Shown here: piece by piece, positions 43,699 through 51,692 of the stretch
Layout of the letters: each line of letters starts with the position of its first letter
Numbering within the stretch: position 1 is the stretch's first letter
NCBI RefSeq assembly: GCF_046524175.1
Contig: NZ_JBEFZF010000003.1
Location: 124,001-188,000 of the forward strand
DNA from: Spongiivirga sp046524175
GTDB lineage: Bacteria > Bacteroidota > Bacteroidia > Flavobacteriales > Flavobacteriaceae
Direction: 5' to 3'
DNA: 64,000 nt
Program-made: the position numbers and the translations under genes
Notes under the pieces: model-generated
Seen by the model: the letters and a program-made list of their open reading frames with translations, nothing else
Told to the model about the DNA's origin: nothing
Databases searched by the model: none

Positions 43699-45264
43699 AT
43701 GGTAAAAAAGTACATACTTTTTATAGTATTGACACTGTTTATAATCACTGCTGTCAAATCTCAAGACACCTACTTAGGTGATGGACCTTTTAATCAAATG
43801 ATTCTCCGTGGCGCTATGTTAATTAACGGCAACGGAGCTCCACCCATTGGTCCGGTCGATATTGTGGTGGAAAACAAAAAGATTGTAGCTATTAAAACTG
43901 TTGGATTTCCAGGTGTACAGATAGATGATACCAAAAGGCCTAAATTACAATCAGGTGGTAAAGAAATTGATTGTAAGGGAATGTATGTGCTGCCTGGTTT
44001 TATTGATATGCATGGACACATTGGAGGGGTGGCTCAAGGAGCAGATTCAGAATATGTTTTTAAACTATGGATGGCACATGGGGTAACAACAGTAAGAGAG
44101 CCGTCGGGCCGTGGGCTTGATTGGACATTGAACCTGAAAAAGCTGAGCAAAAAAAATAAGATTGTAGCGCCTAGAGTTATTGCATATACAGGCTTTGGAC
44201 AAGGAAGTAAAGACCCCATAAGTACTCCCGAACAGGCTAGAGAATGGGTGAGAAATAACGCAAAGAAGGGTGCTGACGGAATCAAGTTTTTTGGTGCAGA
44301 ACCAGAAATAATGACTGCCGCTTTAGATGAAAACAAAAAGTTAGGATTAGGTTCTGCCTGCCATCATGCCCAAATGAGTGTCGCTAGATGGAATGTATTA
44401 CATTCGGCTAGAGCTGGATTAACCAGTATGGAACATTGGTATGGTTTACCAGAAGCACTATTTGATGACCGAACTGTACAAGATTACCCATTAGATTATA
44501 ACTATCAAAACGAGCAACATCGTTTTGAAGAGGCCGGAAAATTATGGGAACAGGCTGCAAAACCTTATTCTGAGCATTGGAACAAAGTCATGAACGAATT
44601 AATTGAATTGGATTTTACACTGGATCCAACATTCAATATTTACGAAGCAAGTCGCGATTTACATCGCGCAAGAAGGGCAGAATGGCATGAAGACTATACT
44701 TTACCTTCGTTGTGGAAATTCTATCAACCCAGTAAAATATCTCATGGTTCGTATTGGCACGATTGGGGAACAGAACAAGAAATCGCATGGAAACGTAATT
44801 TTAAACTATGGATGACCTTCATCAACGAATATAAAAACAGAGGCGGTCGCGTTACCGCAGGTTCTGATTCAGGGTTTATTTTTCAGCTATACGGGTTTGC
44901 ATTTATACGTGAATTGGAGTTACTTCGAGAAGCTGGTTTTCATCCGCTAGAAGTAATCAGGGCCGCTACTTTGAATGGTGCAGAAGCATTGAAGATGGAT
45001 AATCTAATAGGATCAATAGAAATAGGAAAAATGGCAGATTTTGTTGTCGTAGAAGAAAACCCTCTGAAAAATTTTAAAGTACTATATGGTACAGGAGCTA
45101 TCAGATTGACAGAAGACAATGAAGTCGTTCGTGTTGGTGGTGTAAAATACACCATTAAAGATGGCATTATATATGATGCTAAACGACTTTTAGCAGATGT
45201 AAAGAAAATGGTAGATGAGGCTAAAGCGAAAGAGGGATTTGAATTAAAGCAACCGGGGAACTAG
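43699..45264 (+). CDS. Secreted amidohydrolase-family protein
   Basis: This 521-residue amidohydrolase-superfamily protein has a signal peptide (about 1-21). The metal-binding HxH is in GFIDMHGHIGG (H105 and H107). Other likely ligands are in CHHAQMS and MEHWYG, and the final Asp in TAGSDSGF. The C-terminal LGSIEIGKMADFVV-like phrase (GSIEIGKMADFVVVEENPL) is typical of imidazolonepropionase/dipeptidase-like members. The substrate is unknown. Its position directly after an M14 peptidase suggests peptide or amino-acid derivative breakdown in the periplasm. Confidence 0.9.
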   Translation: MVKKYILFIVLTLFIITAVKSQDTYLGDGPFNQMILRGAMLINGNGAPPIGPVDIVVENKKIVAIKTVGFPGVQIDDTKRPKLQSGGKEIDCKGMYVLPGFIDMHGHIGGVAQGADSEYVFKLWMAHGVTTVREPSGRGLDWTLNLKKLSKKNKIVAPRVIAYTGFGQGSKDPISTPEQAREWVRNNAKKGADGIKFFGAEPEIMTAALDENKKLGLGSACHHAQMSVARWNVLHSARAGLTSMEHWYGLPEALFDDRTVQDYPLDYNYQNEQHRFEEAGKLWEQAAKPYSEHWNKVMNELIELDFTLDPTFNIYEASRDLHRARRAEWHEDYTLPSLWKFYQPSKISHGSYWHDWGTEQEIAWKRNFKLWMTFINEYKNRGGRVTAGSDSGFIFQLYGFAFIRELELLREAGFHPLEVIRAATLNGAEALKMDNLIGSIEIGKMADFVVVEENPLKNFKVLYGTGAIRLTEDNEVVRVGGVKYTIKDGIIYDAKRLLADVKKMVDEAKAKEGFELKQPGN

Positions 45265-45377
45265 TCTGCAATAGACAGTATTTAGTCGGCAAAAAAAATA
45301 CGGAATTATAAAATGTTCGGTTAAGTGGAATTGAAACCTATTTTTACCTTTTACCCTTAAACCTTCACCTAAATAAA

Positions 45378-45857
45378 ATGATCAAAAGAATAACTACCGA
45401 AATAAAATGGGGCGCCGTACTATCCGTCTTAGCCGTGCTATGGGCATACTTCGAAAAAAGTATGGGGTGGCACGACGAAAAAGTAGGAATGTATCCCATT
45501 TATGCCATGTCATTTGGTATTCCTGCCTTACTTGTCTATTTCTTCGCTTTAAAAGAAAAAAGAGATCTTGATTATAATGGTATTATGGATTGGAAGCAGT
45601 TGGTGGTTTCAGGAGCAATTATTGGTACCATAGTTGCTATTTTTTCACCCATCGTGCAATATGTAACCTTTAGTTATATTTCCCCAGATTATTTTAATAA
45701 TGCTATTAAAGCTGGTGTTGAAAGAGGAATGACACAAAAAATGGCAGAAAGTTTTTATACCCTTGAGTCTACTATTAAACAATCAGCACTAGCGGCAATT
45801 CCTTTAGGTTTAGTAGCGGGGACAATCTTTGGATTGATTTTACAGAAAAAGAAATAG
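45378..45857 (+). CDS. DUF4199 membrane protein
   Basis: This 159-residue protein has four hydrophobic helices, near residues 11-27, 37-55, 70-90 and 133-153. The segment between helices 3 and 4 contains YISPDYFNNAIKAGVERGM and an MAESFY phrase, characteristic of DUF4199 in Bacteroidota. Function is unknown. In other genomes these genes often lie beside glycosyltransferase genes, but here the neighbours are an amidohydrolase and a convergent M23 peptidase gene. Confidence 0.87.
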   Translation: MIKRITTEIKWGAVLSVLAVLWAYFEKSMGWHDEKVGMYPIYAMSFGIPALLVYFFALKEKRDLDYNGIMDWKQLVVSGAIIGTIVAIFSPIVQYVTFSYISPDYFNNAIKAGVERGMTQKMAESFYTLESTIKQSALAAIPLGLVAGTIFGLILQKKK

Positions 45858-45867
45858 TGCCTTCTAG

Positions 45868-46551
45868 CTAATTGATTTTCAACAGCAAATTAGGATCGGG
45901 GCAATTATTTAAATAAAATAACCGATCTTCTGACGAACATACACCCGGATAGTCACCTATGTTTCCCTCTAAATTTCTAATTATTTGAAAATGTAGATGT
46001 GGCGCATAATTTACATTTTCTTCTGGCTTGCCTAATGTGGCAATTACATCGCCTGCGTCGAATTGCTTACCTATGTACAAATTATCTAATGATGATGTTG
46101 AAAGATGCCCGTATAAAGTAAAAAATACTACTTCATCATACTCATGTCTTAAAACAATCGTTGGTCCGTAATCCCCTATCATCTTATTGTTTGCAAAACT
46201 TTCTACTATCCCACTTAATGGAGCTAACACTTTCGTTCCGGCAGTGATCCATAGATCTATACCTAAATGAATATCTCTTTTAACCGCACCATTAAACTGT
46301 GCATTATCTTTATATAAAACGCGCTGTTCATTATATCCGCCAAAGGCCAACTTCCCTTTTTTTCTAGATAACAAATCAATAATATATGACTGCATTTCGT
46401 AAGGGTCAGATAGGTTTACAGATTCAAGCTCTTGATTTTTTTTGGACAAATCAAGTACAACGTAATCGGAAAATGGAATAGTCTTATCGATTACATAGGT
46501 GATTCCGCTAGTAAGTGATTTTAAAAACTCCTGGAAATCTTTGGTATTCAT
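45868..46551 (-). CDS. M23-family peptidase (LytM-like)
   Basis: This 227-residue protein carries the M23 (lysostaphin/LytM) fold: HLGIDLWITAGTKVLAPLSGIVESF gives the first zinc ligands (H and D) and GHLS and APHLHFQI the remaining histidines. M23 peptidases cut peptidoglycan cross-bridges. No signal peptide is obvious at the N-terminus (MNTKDFQEFLKSL), so the site of action is uncertain. It is the third gene of the ECF sigma operon 47523-45868 and is probably a product controlled by that sigma factor. Confidence 0.88.
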   Translation of the reverse strand: MNTKDFQEFLKSLTSGITYVIDKTIPFSDYVVLDLSKKNQELESVNLSDPYEMQSYIIDLLSRKKGKLAFGGYNEQRVLYKDNAQFNGAVKRDIHLGIDLWITAGTKVLAPLSGIVESFANNKMIGDYGPTIVLRHEYDEVVFFTLYGHLSTSSLDNLYIGKQFDAGDVIATLGKPEENVNYAPHLHFQIIRNLEGNIGDYPGVCSSEDRLFYLNNCPDPNLLLKIN

Positions 46552-46559
46552 AAACAGTC

Positions 46560-46952
46560 CTACTGTTGCTTAAAACTATTTTTTAATAATGGAACTTGGG
46601 CAAATACTAGCGCTATAAAAGCCAATAAACCAAAAATTACCGACTTGGGTACTTGTATTGATGGTAAGGTTAGGTTATCGAAACTTACTTTTGGTATTTT
46701 ATCGATAAGTGATGAACTACCATCCGTACCCAAAGCAATAACACTTAAAATAGTTCCCAAAATAAAAATAACTGCAATTGGTATTACCCACTTACTAAAA
46801 GGTGCTTTATACGAAATTGTTCCCGGAATAGGCAATTTTTGAATTTGCTGCATTACTTTAAACTCAAAGTTGCTATCCGGTAATTGAAGTCCGGTTTCTT
46901 TAAACATTTTTTTGCTCGCGCTGTCTATCTTCTCATTCTGATCCTTTTTCAT
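46560..46952 (-). CDS. Two-helix membrane protein, candidate anti-sigma factor
   Basis: This 130-residue protein starts at ATG 46952 inside the end of the ECF sigma gene (20-base overlap). The first 45 residues are charged and cytoplasmic (DSASKKMFKETGLQLPDSNFE). Two transmembrane helices lie near 53-73 and 103-121, with a short periplasmic loop between. The overlap with the sigma gene and the soluble-plus-membrane layout suggest an anti-sigma factor, though there is no zinc-binding motif and no family I recognise. The following M23 gene is 8 bases away. Confidence 0.7.
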   Translation of the reverse strand: MKKDQNEKIDSASKKMFKETGLQLPDSNFEFKVMQQIQKLPIPGTISYKAPFSKWVIPIAVIFILGTILSVIALGTDGSSSLIDKIPKVSFDNLTLPSIQVPKSVIFGLLAFIALVFAQVPLLKNSFKQQ

Positions 46953-47523
46953 AAATAGCAAGTGTTTCTGGGTCTAGTGCTTTTTTTAATATTGTAAATA
47001 ACTGTTTACGTCCTCTGTACAACTTTATTTTAACATTATCTAAGGTGCTTCCAACCACCTCAGTGATCTCCTTCAAAGATAACTCTTCAAAATAATACAA
47101 AGTTAAGATCGTCGCATAATCTTCTTTCAAAGACATGACTGCATTCATTATGGTTTTCTTTCGTGCTTCTTTTTCTAACATATCTAATGCATTATCAACA
47201 GCATCTGTATTAATATCAAAAACATCGTCTATTGATATGGTATCAAAACTTCTTTTTTTGGCTTTTAATGCATCTAAACACTTATGATAAGCAATTTTGT
47301 ATATCCAAGTACTAAACTTTGATTTACCTTTAAAACTGGCAAGATTAGTATATACTTTGACAAAAACATCTTGAGCCACTTCATGCGCATCATCTTCATT
47401 TTTTAGCATTCGCAATACTATACTATAAACCAAATTTTTATATCTATTTACTAGATAGGTATAGTAACTTGAATCGCCTTCAAGAATCTTGGTTATATAA
47501 AACTGGTCGTCTTCGTTAGTCAT
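46933..47523 (-). CDS. ECF sigma factor (sigma-70 family)
   Basis: This 196-residue ECF sigma factor has region 2 at about 20-90 (YLVNRYKNLVYSIVLRML, then EDDAHEVAQDVFVKVYTNL and KFSTWIYKIAYHKCLD). Region 4 at about 125-185 has LKEDYATILTLYYFEELSLKEITEVVGSTLDNVKIKLYRGRKQL. It overlaps the candidate anti-sigma gene. A GTAACC-N16-CGTC promoter lies at 47537-47562 on the same strand, so it probably controls its own transcription. A matching promoter points the other way to DUF6249. Confidence 0.93.
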   Translation of the reverse strand: MTNEDDQFYITKILEGDSSYYTYLVNRYKNLVYSIVLRMLKNEDDAHEVAQDVFVKVYTNLASFKGKSKFSTWIYKIAYHKCLDALKAKKRSFDTISIDDVFDINTDAVDNALDMLEKEARKKTIMNAVMSLKEDYATILTLYYFEELSLKEITEVVGSTLDNVKIKLYRGRKQLFTILKKALDPETLAIYEKGSE

Positions 47524-47536
47524 AGTTTAGCAATAA

Positions 47537-47562
47537 GACGATACGCACATTAAGTTGGTTAC
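47537..47562 (-). promoter_or_regulatory. ECF-type promoter of the sigma gene
   Basis: On the minus strand, GTAACC (-35, 47562-47557) is followed after 16 bases by CGTC (-10, 47540-47537), with TTTTTT before GTAACC and TAT before CGTC. This is the standard shape of a Bacteroidota ECF promoter. The start codon at 47523 is 13 bases downstream of the -10 element, implying a very short leader. Confidence 0.75.
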
Positions 47563-47654
47563 AAAAAAGTTTCTAAATCTGAATCTGCATACTTTTGGGG
47601 TCATAAAAACAAGGAAACATGGCAATCTTAAAATAAACTTAGGGCAACAATTTG

Positions 47655-47667
47655 TCCTTTTAAAGGA
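47655..47667. promoter_or_regulatory. Palindrome between the divergent ECF promoters
   Basis: TCCTTT-T-AAAGGA is a perfect 6+6 inverted repeat midway between the two divergent ECF promoters. It may be an operator or a small hairpin; nothing more can be shown. Confidence 0.3.
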
Positions 47668-47694
47668 TAAAAAAATATTTTTTTTAAACTTTTT

Positions 47695-47720
47695 GTAACC
47701 CTTTCCAAAAAAGTATCGTC
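47695..47720 (+). promoter_or_regulatory. ECF-type promoter of the DUF6249 gene
   Basis: GTAACC (47695-47700) is followed after 16 bases by CGTC (47717-47720). The flanks TTTTT before and TAT immediately before CGTC are the same as in the divergent promoter at 47537-47562. The DUF6249 start codon is 44 bases downstream of the -10 element. Confidence 0.75.
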
Positions 47721-47764
47721 ATAAGAAGCAAACAAATCAAAATTTAATCTTAAAGCGAATTATT

Positions 47765-48118
47765 ATGATACACTCAGAACTTGTAATCATCCCTGTTTTT
47801 TTCGGAACCATATTCGGAATTTACTATTTATTTGTAACGGCTAGAAATAAAGAACGTATGGCACTTATTGAAAAAGGAGCAGACGCTTCTATTTTTTACG
47901 GAGGAAAAAAAGGATTCTCATCAACCAAAATGATCGTATTGAATCTAGCTTTACTGTTAGTTGGTATTGGTGCAGGTATTTTCGTAGGTGGCATGATGTA
48001 TGAATATGGTGGGCTTGAAGAAGAAATTGCAATGCCAGGAGCCATTTTCTTATTTGCTGGACTCGGGCTTTTAGCTTCATTCTTTATCACCAAGAAAATG
48101 CACGAAAGCGAATCTTAA
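47765..48118 (+). CDS. DUF6249 small membrane protein
   Basis: This 117-residue protein has three hydrophobic helices, near residues 5-25, 57-77 and 91-110. The phrase NKERMALIEKGAD in the first loop and the overall length match DUF6249 of Bacteroidota. It is transcribed away from an ECF sigma gene and carries the same promoter sequence, so it is a likely member of that sigma factor's regulon. Function is unknown; an envelope-stress effector or signal-modulating role is a guess. Confidence 0.88.
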   Translation: MIHSELVIIPVFFGTIFGIYYLFVTARNKERMALIEKGADASIFYGGKKGFSSTKMIVLNLALLLVGIGAGIFVGGMMYEYGGLEEEIAMPGAIFLFAGLGLLASFFITKKMHESES

Positions 48119-48184
48119 CGCTTTTTAAACATCCTAACGTAAGGAATTTAGTTAGTTTCGACTATCGTTTTAAATAAAATTGAT

Positions 48185-48850
48185 ATGCGAAATCTCAAAC
48201 TAAGTTCCTTATTTTTTGTTTTAATAATTTCTTCAAGCTGCATTTATAGCACAGCCTCTAAAGATAATGCTGAAGTAATTAAAGTTGATACTGAACAAGA
48301 TTTAAGCAAGTATAGCAAAGCATATTTTGCTAGTGGCTGTTTTTGGTGTGTTGAAGCAATTTTTGAAAGTGTCGAGGGGGTCAAAGAAGTGATTTCTGGT
48401 TATGCAGGTGGACTCACCAAAAATCCAACGTACGAGCAAATTGGTACAGGACGCACCGGACATGCAGAAAGCGTCGAAATCTATTATGATCCCGATATTG
48501 TGAGCTTTGCAACTTTGGTAAGAGTATTTTTTGGATCGCATGATCCTACTACTTTAAACAGACAGGGACCTGATCGTGGTACACAATATCGCTCTGTAGC
48601 TTTTTATACCAATGAAAAGGAAAAAAGGATCATTGAGAATTACATGAAAAAGCTGACGGATGAAAAAATATTCAGCAAACCAATAACTACGCAGATATTG
48701 GAGCTCGAAAAATTTTATAATGCAGAGCCATATCATCAAGATTATGAAAAAAGAAACCCAAATAACCCTTATGTCCGTAATGTATCAATACCGCGCTTAA
48801 AGCGTTTTCAAAAGTTGTATCCAGAGTTATTAAAAAAGGGAATTCATTAG
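48185..48850 (+). CDS. msrA: Lipoprotein peptide-methionine (S)-S-oxide reductase
   Basis: MsrA repairs S-epimer methionine sulfoxide in proteins. The 221-residue protein has a lipoprotein signal ending LIISSSC (Cys19), so it is exported and anchored rather than cytoplasmic. The catalytic site is GCFWCVEAIFE with Cys52, and further conserved parts are GYAGG, GHAESVEI and HDPTTLNRQGPDRGTQYRS. Length beyond the core is normal for an exported form. It follows the DUF6249 gene after 66 bases, so joint expression with the ECF regulon is possible but not shown. Confidence 0.95.
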   Translation: MRNLKLSSLFFVLIISSSCIYSTASKDNAEVIKVDTEQDLSKYSKAYFASGCFWCVEAIFESVEGVKEVISGYAGGLTKNPTYEQIGTGRTGHAESVEIYYDPDIVSFATLVRVFFGSHDPTTLNRQGPDRGTQYRSVAFYTNEKEKRIIENYMKKLTDEKIFSKPITTQILELEKFYNAEPYHQDYEKRNPNNPYVRNVSIPRLKRFQKLYPELLKKGIH

Positions 48851-48881
48851 AATATAGATCGTTTGTTTTAAAACACATAAT

Positions 48882-48917
48882 AGACCCCAAAGGTTTTGAA
48901 ACCTTTGGGGTCTTTGT
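48882..48917 (+). terminator. Strong intrinsic terminator after msrA
   Basis: A perfect 15-bp stem AGACCCCAAAGGTTT / AAACCTTTGGGGTCT with a loop of only two bases (TG) ends in TTTG. Confidence 0.85.
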
Positions 48918-48941
48918 ATATTTAAAATTCAATCTTAGCGT

Positions 48942-49604
48942 ATGAATCGTTTTCTTTTTATCTTATTTTTATTTGCAATCCAATTAAAAGGCCAGCAACT
49001 CCCAACAGGGTTTACTTATGTAAAAAATAAGATTCCGGATATAGTTTTAGAACTTCGATATTGCCAAGATGACAATTTCGTTGGTGAAACTATTGATGGT
49101 TACAAAGATGATGTTTGCATACTTAGCACAGCAGCAACTAATGCACTTAAAAAAGTGCAAGCAGACTTGAAATCAAAAGGATATGGCCTGAAAATATTTG
49201 ATGCGTATCGACCCCAACAAGCGGTGGATCATTTTGTTCGTTGGGCAAGAAATCTATCAGATACAAAGATGAAAGCCAAGTATTATCCTAACGAACCAAA
49301 ATCAAGATTATTTAAACGTGGTTACATTGCCAGTAAATCGGGACATAGTCGAGGCAGCACAGTTGACCTTACCCTGGTAGATGCTAGCGGAAACGAGGTC
49401 GATATGGGTACACCATGGGATTTTTTCAGTAAAAAATCCTGGCCTTCTAATACCGAGATAACAAAAAAACAACAAAAAAACAGGTTAATACTAAGACAAG
49501 CTATGATTAAACAAGGCTTTAAGCCTTTACGCACCGAGTGGTGGCACTTTACATTGACCGATGAACCTTTTCCCAAGACCTATTTCAACTTTCCGGTACA
49601 ATAA
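48942..49604 (+). CDS. M15-family D-alanyl-D-alanine dipeptidase (VanX-like)
   Basis: This 220-residue exported zinc dipeptidase hydrolyses D-Ala-D-Ala or related cell-wall dipeptides. The signal peptide ends near IQLKGQ (about residue 18). Zinc and catalytic motifs are SGHSRGSTVDLTLVD (His and Asp ligands) and TEWWHFTL (catalytic Glu and third His). The AYRPQQAV segment holds the arginine of the family. In a species without vancomycin exposure this is usually a peptidoglycan recycling enzyme. Confidence 0.94.
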   Translation: MNRFLFILFLFAIQLKGQQLPTGFTYVKNKIPDIVLELRYCQDDNFVGETIDGYKDDVCILSTAATNALKKVQADLKSKGYGLKIFDAYRPQQAVDHFVRWARNLSDTKMKAKYYPNEPKSRLFKRGYIASKSGHSRGSTVDLTLVDASGNEVDMGTPWDFFSKKSWPSNTEITKKQQKNRLILRQAMIKQGFKPLRTEWWHFTLTDEPFPKTYFNFPVQ

Positions 49605-49645
49605 ACAGGTACTTATACTGCTATCACCCAATACAAGCACCTGTT
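49604..49645. terminator. Imperfect inverted repeat between convergent genes
   Basis: AACAGGTACTT and AAGCACCTGTT pair in 10 of 11 positions across a 20-base loop in the gap between convergent genes. It may serve as a weak terminator for either side, though no T-run follows. Confidence 0.4.
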
Positions 49646-49670
49646 GCTTCAAACCAAAACGCTTAGTTTT

Positions 49671-50876
49671 CTAATCGTTTAGTTGTTTTTTAAGTAGGTC
49701 GATCTCTACTTGCAGTTTCTCAATCTCTAATTTTCTTAAATCAGGATCTTTGTGATCGGCACACCCGCAATCGCATATTGAGCATTCTGAAACTTTTGGC
49801 TCAGCAATAACGTTATGAGTTCGAACGCAATACTCAGTTTTATGAACCACTCTTGGTTTATTAAACTTACTGTCTTTAATTGCTTTAATACGTCTTAAAA
49901 TCGCATTCTTCGATTTGGTTGGCACATTTAATACTGCAAATCGATTGTTTAACAACGCATCATCAAGTTCTAAAAACTGACGTTCTTCTCTTGGATTTAA
50001 CTGTTCAAATGATCTTGAAACGCTTACATTTTTAGAAGGTCGTGCTGCAGAAACCGCAGCAGTAGCAAATGTAGCTGAACTTGCTATGTTACTCGCTGCC
50101 AGATTTCGGCTTCCTACATCAGCAAGTTCTAGTGTTTTAACTGGAAGAATCTCCTGATTATCACTAACAGCTAATTGCTTCAAAATAAAAGGAGATCGGT
50201 TTCCAAATATTGGTGGTAAAACACGTACAATATCAAATTTAACAGACAATAATGATACTTCAAAACTGTATTTCTTATGCAATTGCTTAAAGAAATAGGT
50301 GACTACCTTGCAGTCATTAGGATTCTTAATCTTCCGCAATGATCTAAACCGATTTTCTACCTCTGTTTTAATATCGATTGCAACGTCGTATTTACGACTT
50401 ACGCTTAATGAAGTTTTTGCAATTACTTCATTAAAAAAACTTTGGTCGAAACTGAAGTCCTGCTCAGCAGTGACTTCTGCCCCACCTCCGAACAATCCAA
50501 AGAAGTTAAATCCGCCCCCTGCACTTTGAGTAAAATTAAAATCTTGACTACTATTTAATTCTACTCTCATGGTATTTTGCAGTTCTGATTCAAACTCACT
50601 TTCTACAGATCGTTCTTCATGTAGTGCTTTTGAATACTTAGATCTTCTTACGATTTCCACCTCCTGTTCTTCGCCAGGTAGTAAGCTAAACGCATTGATT
50701 AAATTTCCAGGAGCGAAGCCTTCAAAACAGGTCTTTATCTGATAATTTCTTGTGATAACAAGACGGAAAGCTCCCAGTCGGATAGTATGATGTGTTTTGA
50801 ACCTTGACGTTCTACACTGATCACACCCATCGACAATTTCGGTACCTAGGTCATAGGTACATTGGTCCATTTTCAT
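49671..50876 (-). CDS. Cysteine-motif protein of unknown function
   Basis: I do not recognise this 401-residue protein. It has no signal peptide. The N-terminus holds Cys6 and a C18-x-x-C21 pair, the C-terminus holds C365-x-x-C368 followed by C370 and C372, and these are followed by a helix of heptad-like leucines (380-400). A glycine- and phenylalanine-rich hydrophobic loop lies at about 118-148. SLLPGEEQEVEIVRRS (64-79) opens a helical, Glu-rich segment (EERSVESEFESEL). The paired cysteine clusters at opposite ends suggest metal binding or disulfide closure, but this is inference. The neighbours give no functional clue. Confidence 0.75.
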   Translation of the reverse strand: MKMDQCTYDLGTEIVDGCDQCRTSRFKTHHTIRLGAFRLVITRNYQIKTCFEGFAPGNLINAFSLLPGEEQEVEIVRRSKYSKALHEERSVESEFESELQNTMRVELNSSQDFNFTQSAGGGFNFFGLFGGGAEVTAEQDFSFDQSFFNEVIAKTSLSVSRKYDVAIDIKTEVENRFRSLRKIKNPNDCKVVTYFFKQLHKKYSFEVSLLSVKFDIVRVLPPIFGNRSPFILKQLAVSDNQEILPVKTLELADVGSRNLAASNIASSATFATAAVSAARPSKNVSVSRSFEQLNPREERQFLELDDALLNNRFAVLNVPTKSKNAILRRIKAIKDSKFNKPRVVHKTEYCVRTHNVIAEPKVSECSICDCGCADHKDPDLRKLEIEKLQVEIDLLKKQLND

Positions 50877-51112
50877 GATTGGTTGATTTAAATGATGCCT
50901 ACTCTATTAATCGGCTTTTCGGTTTGCGCCTAGTTCATTGATTGAGCCCGTGAACCTCACAAAATTAGATGCAGAATGGAGGTTAAATCAAGAGTAGAAG
51001 TACTGTATTAAATAAAGAAGACTCCCCAAATATTAAAGTATTTATCCTTATGATTTATAGTGAGAAATGGTGAGGAGAAAAGGGAAAAGTAAGGTGTTGT
51101 TAACGTAATTAC

Positions 51113-51688
51113 TTACAAACCGAAAGGCTTAAGTGGCAAATCTTTCTTCCAAGAATCGCCATATTTTTCAGTTAGTTGTCGGGCTAGTTTTAAATTTTGC
51201 TCTCTAGCCTTTTTCATTGAAAATGGGTCGATCATGCAGGCTTCCAGTTTAAACCCTATATCATATTTTTCCCTAAAATCGCTTAAGTTGTTATGCTCTC
51301 CTATTAATGAATGAACAATGAACTCGTTACTTTCCTGAATAAACATTGATTTTTCAAAATCAATCTTAAGCTGGTTTTCTTTTGGGAAAAGTATAACCTT
51401 AATGCTATTGTTTTTCTTATTAATTCGCTTCGGTTTTACTACCCAAGACGAAAATTCCTTAGATTCAAATTTTACATCATACTTTCCCCGAGGTATTAAA
51501 AATTCATTATCGGTATTACCGGAAACGGAGAAAACTAATCCTTTTTCTTTATCGAATTGTATAAGCCCTTTTTCAAATTTATGAATAGTTCTATTTTCAA
51601 TAAATACAGAAACCGCAATCAAATTTTCTGATGCAGTGCTAATCCAACTCACATTGATAAGAAGAAAAAAAAGTAAAAGTCTTTTCAT
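51113..51688 (-). CDS. Secreted protein of unknown function, last gene of an ECF sigma operon
   Basis: This 191-residue protein has a signal peptide (about 1-19, ending WISTA). The body is beta-rich in the first 110 residues. The C-terminal helix region ends LTEKYGDSWKKDLPLKPFGL. It contains one cysteine in KLEACMIDP. It begins four bases after the stop of the DUF4097-like gene, so it is the fourth gene of the operon led by the ECF sigma gene at 54199. I know no function for it. Confidence 0.75.
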   Translation of the reverse strand: MKRLLLFFLLINVSWISTASENLIAVSVFIENRTIHKFEKGLIQFDKEKGLVFSVSGNTDNEFLIPRGKYDVKFESKEFSSWVVKPKRINKKNNSIKVILFPKENQLKIDFEKSMFIQESNEFIVHSLIGEHNNLSDFREKYDIGFKLEACMIDPFSMKKAREQNLKLARQLTEKYGDSWKKDLPLKPFGL

Positions 51689-51692
51689 AGGC

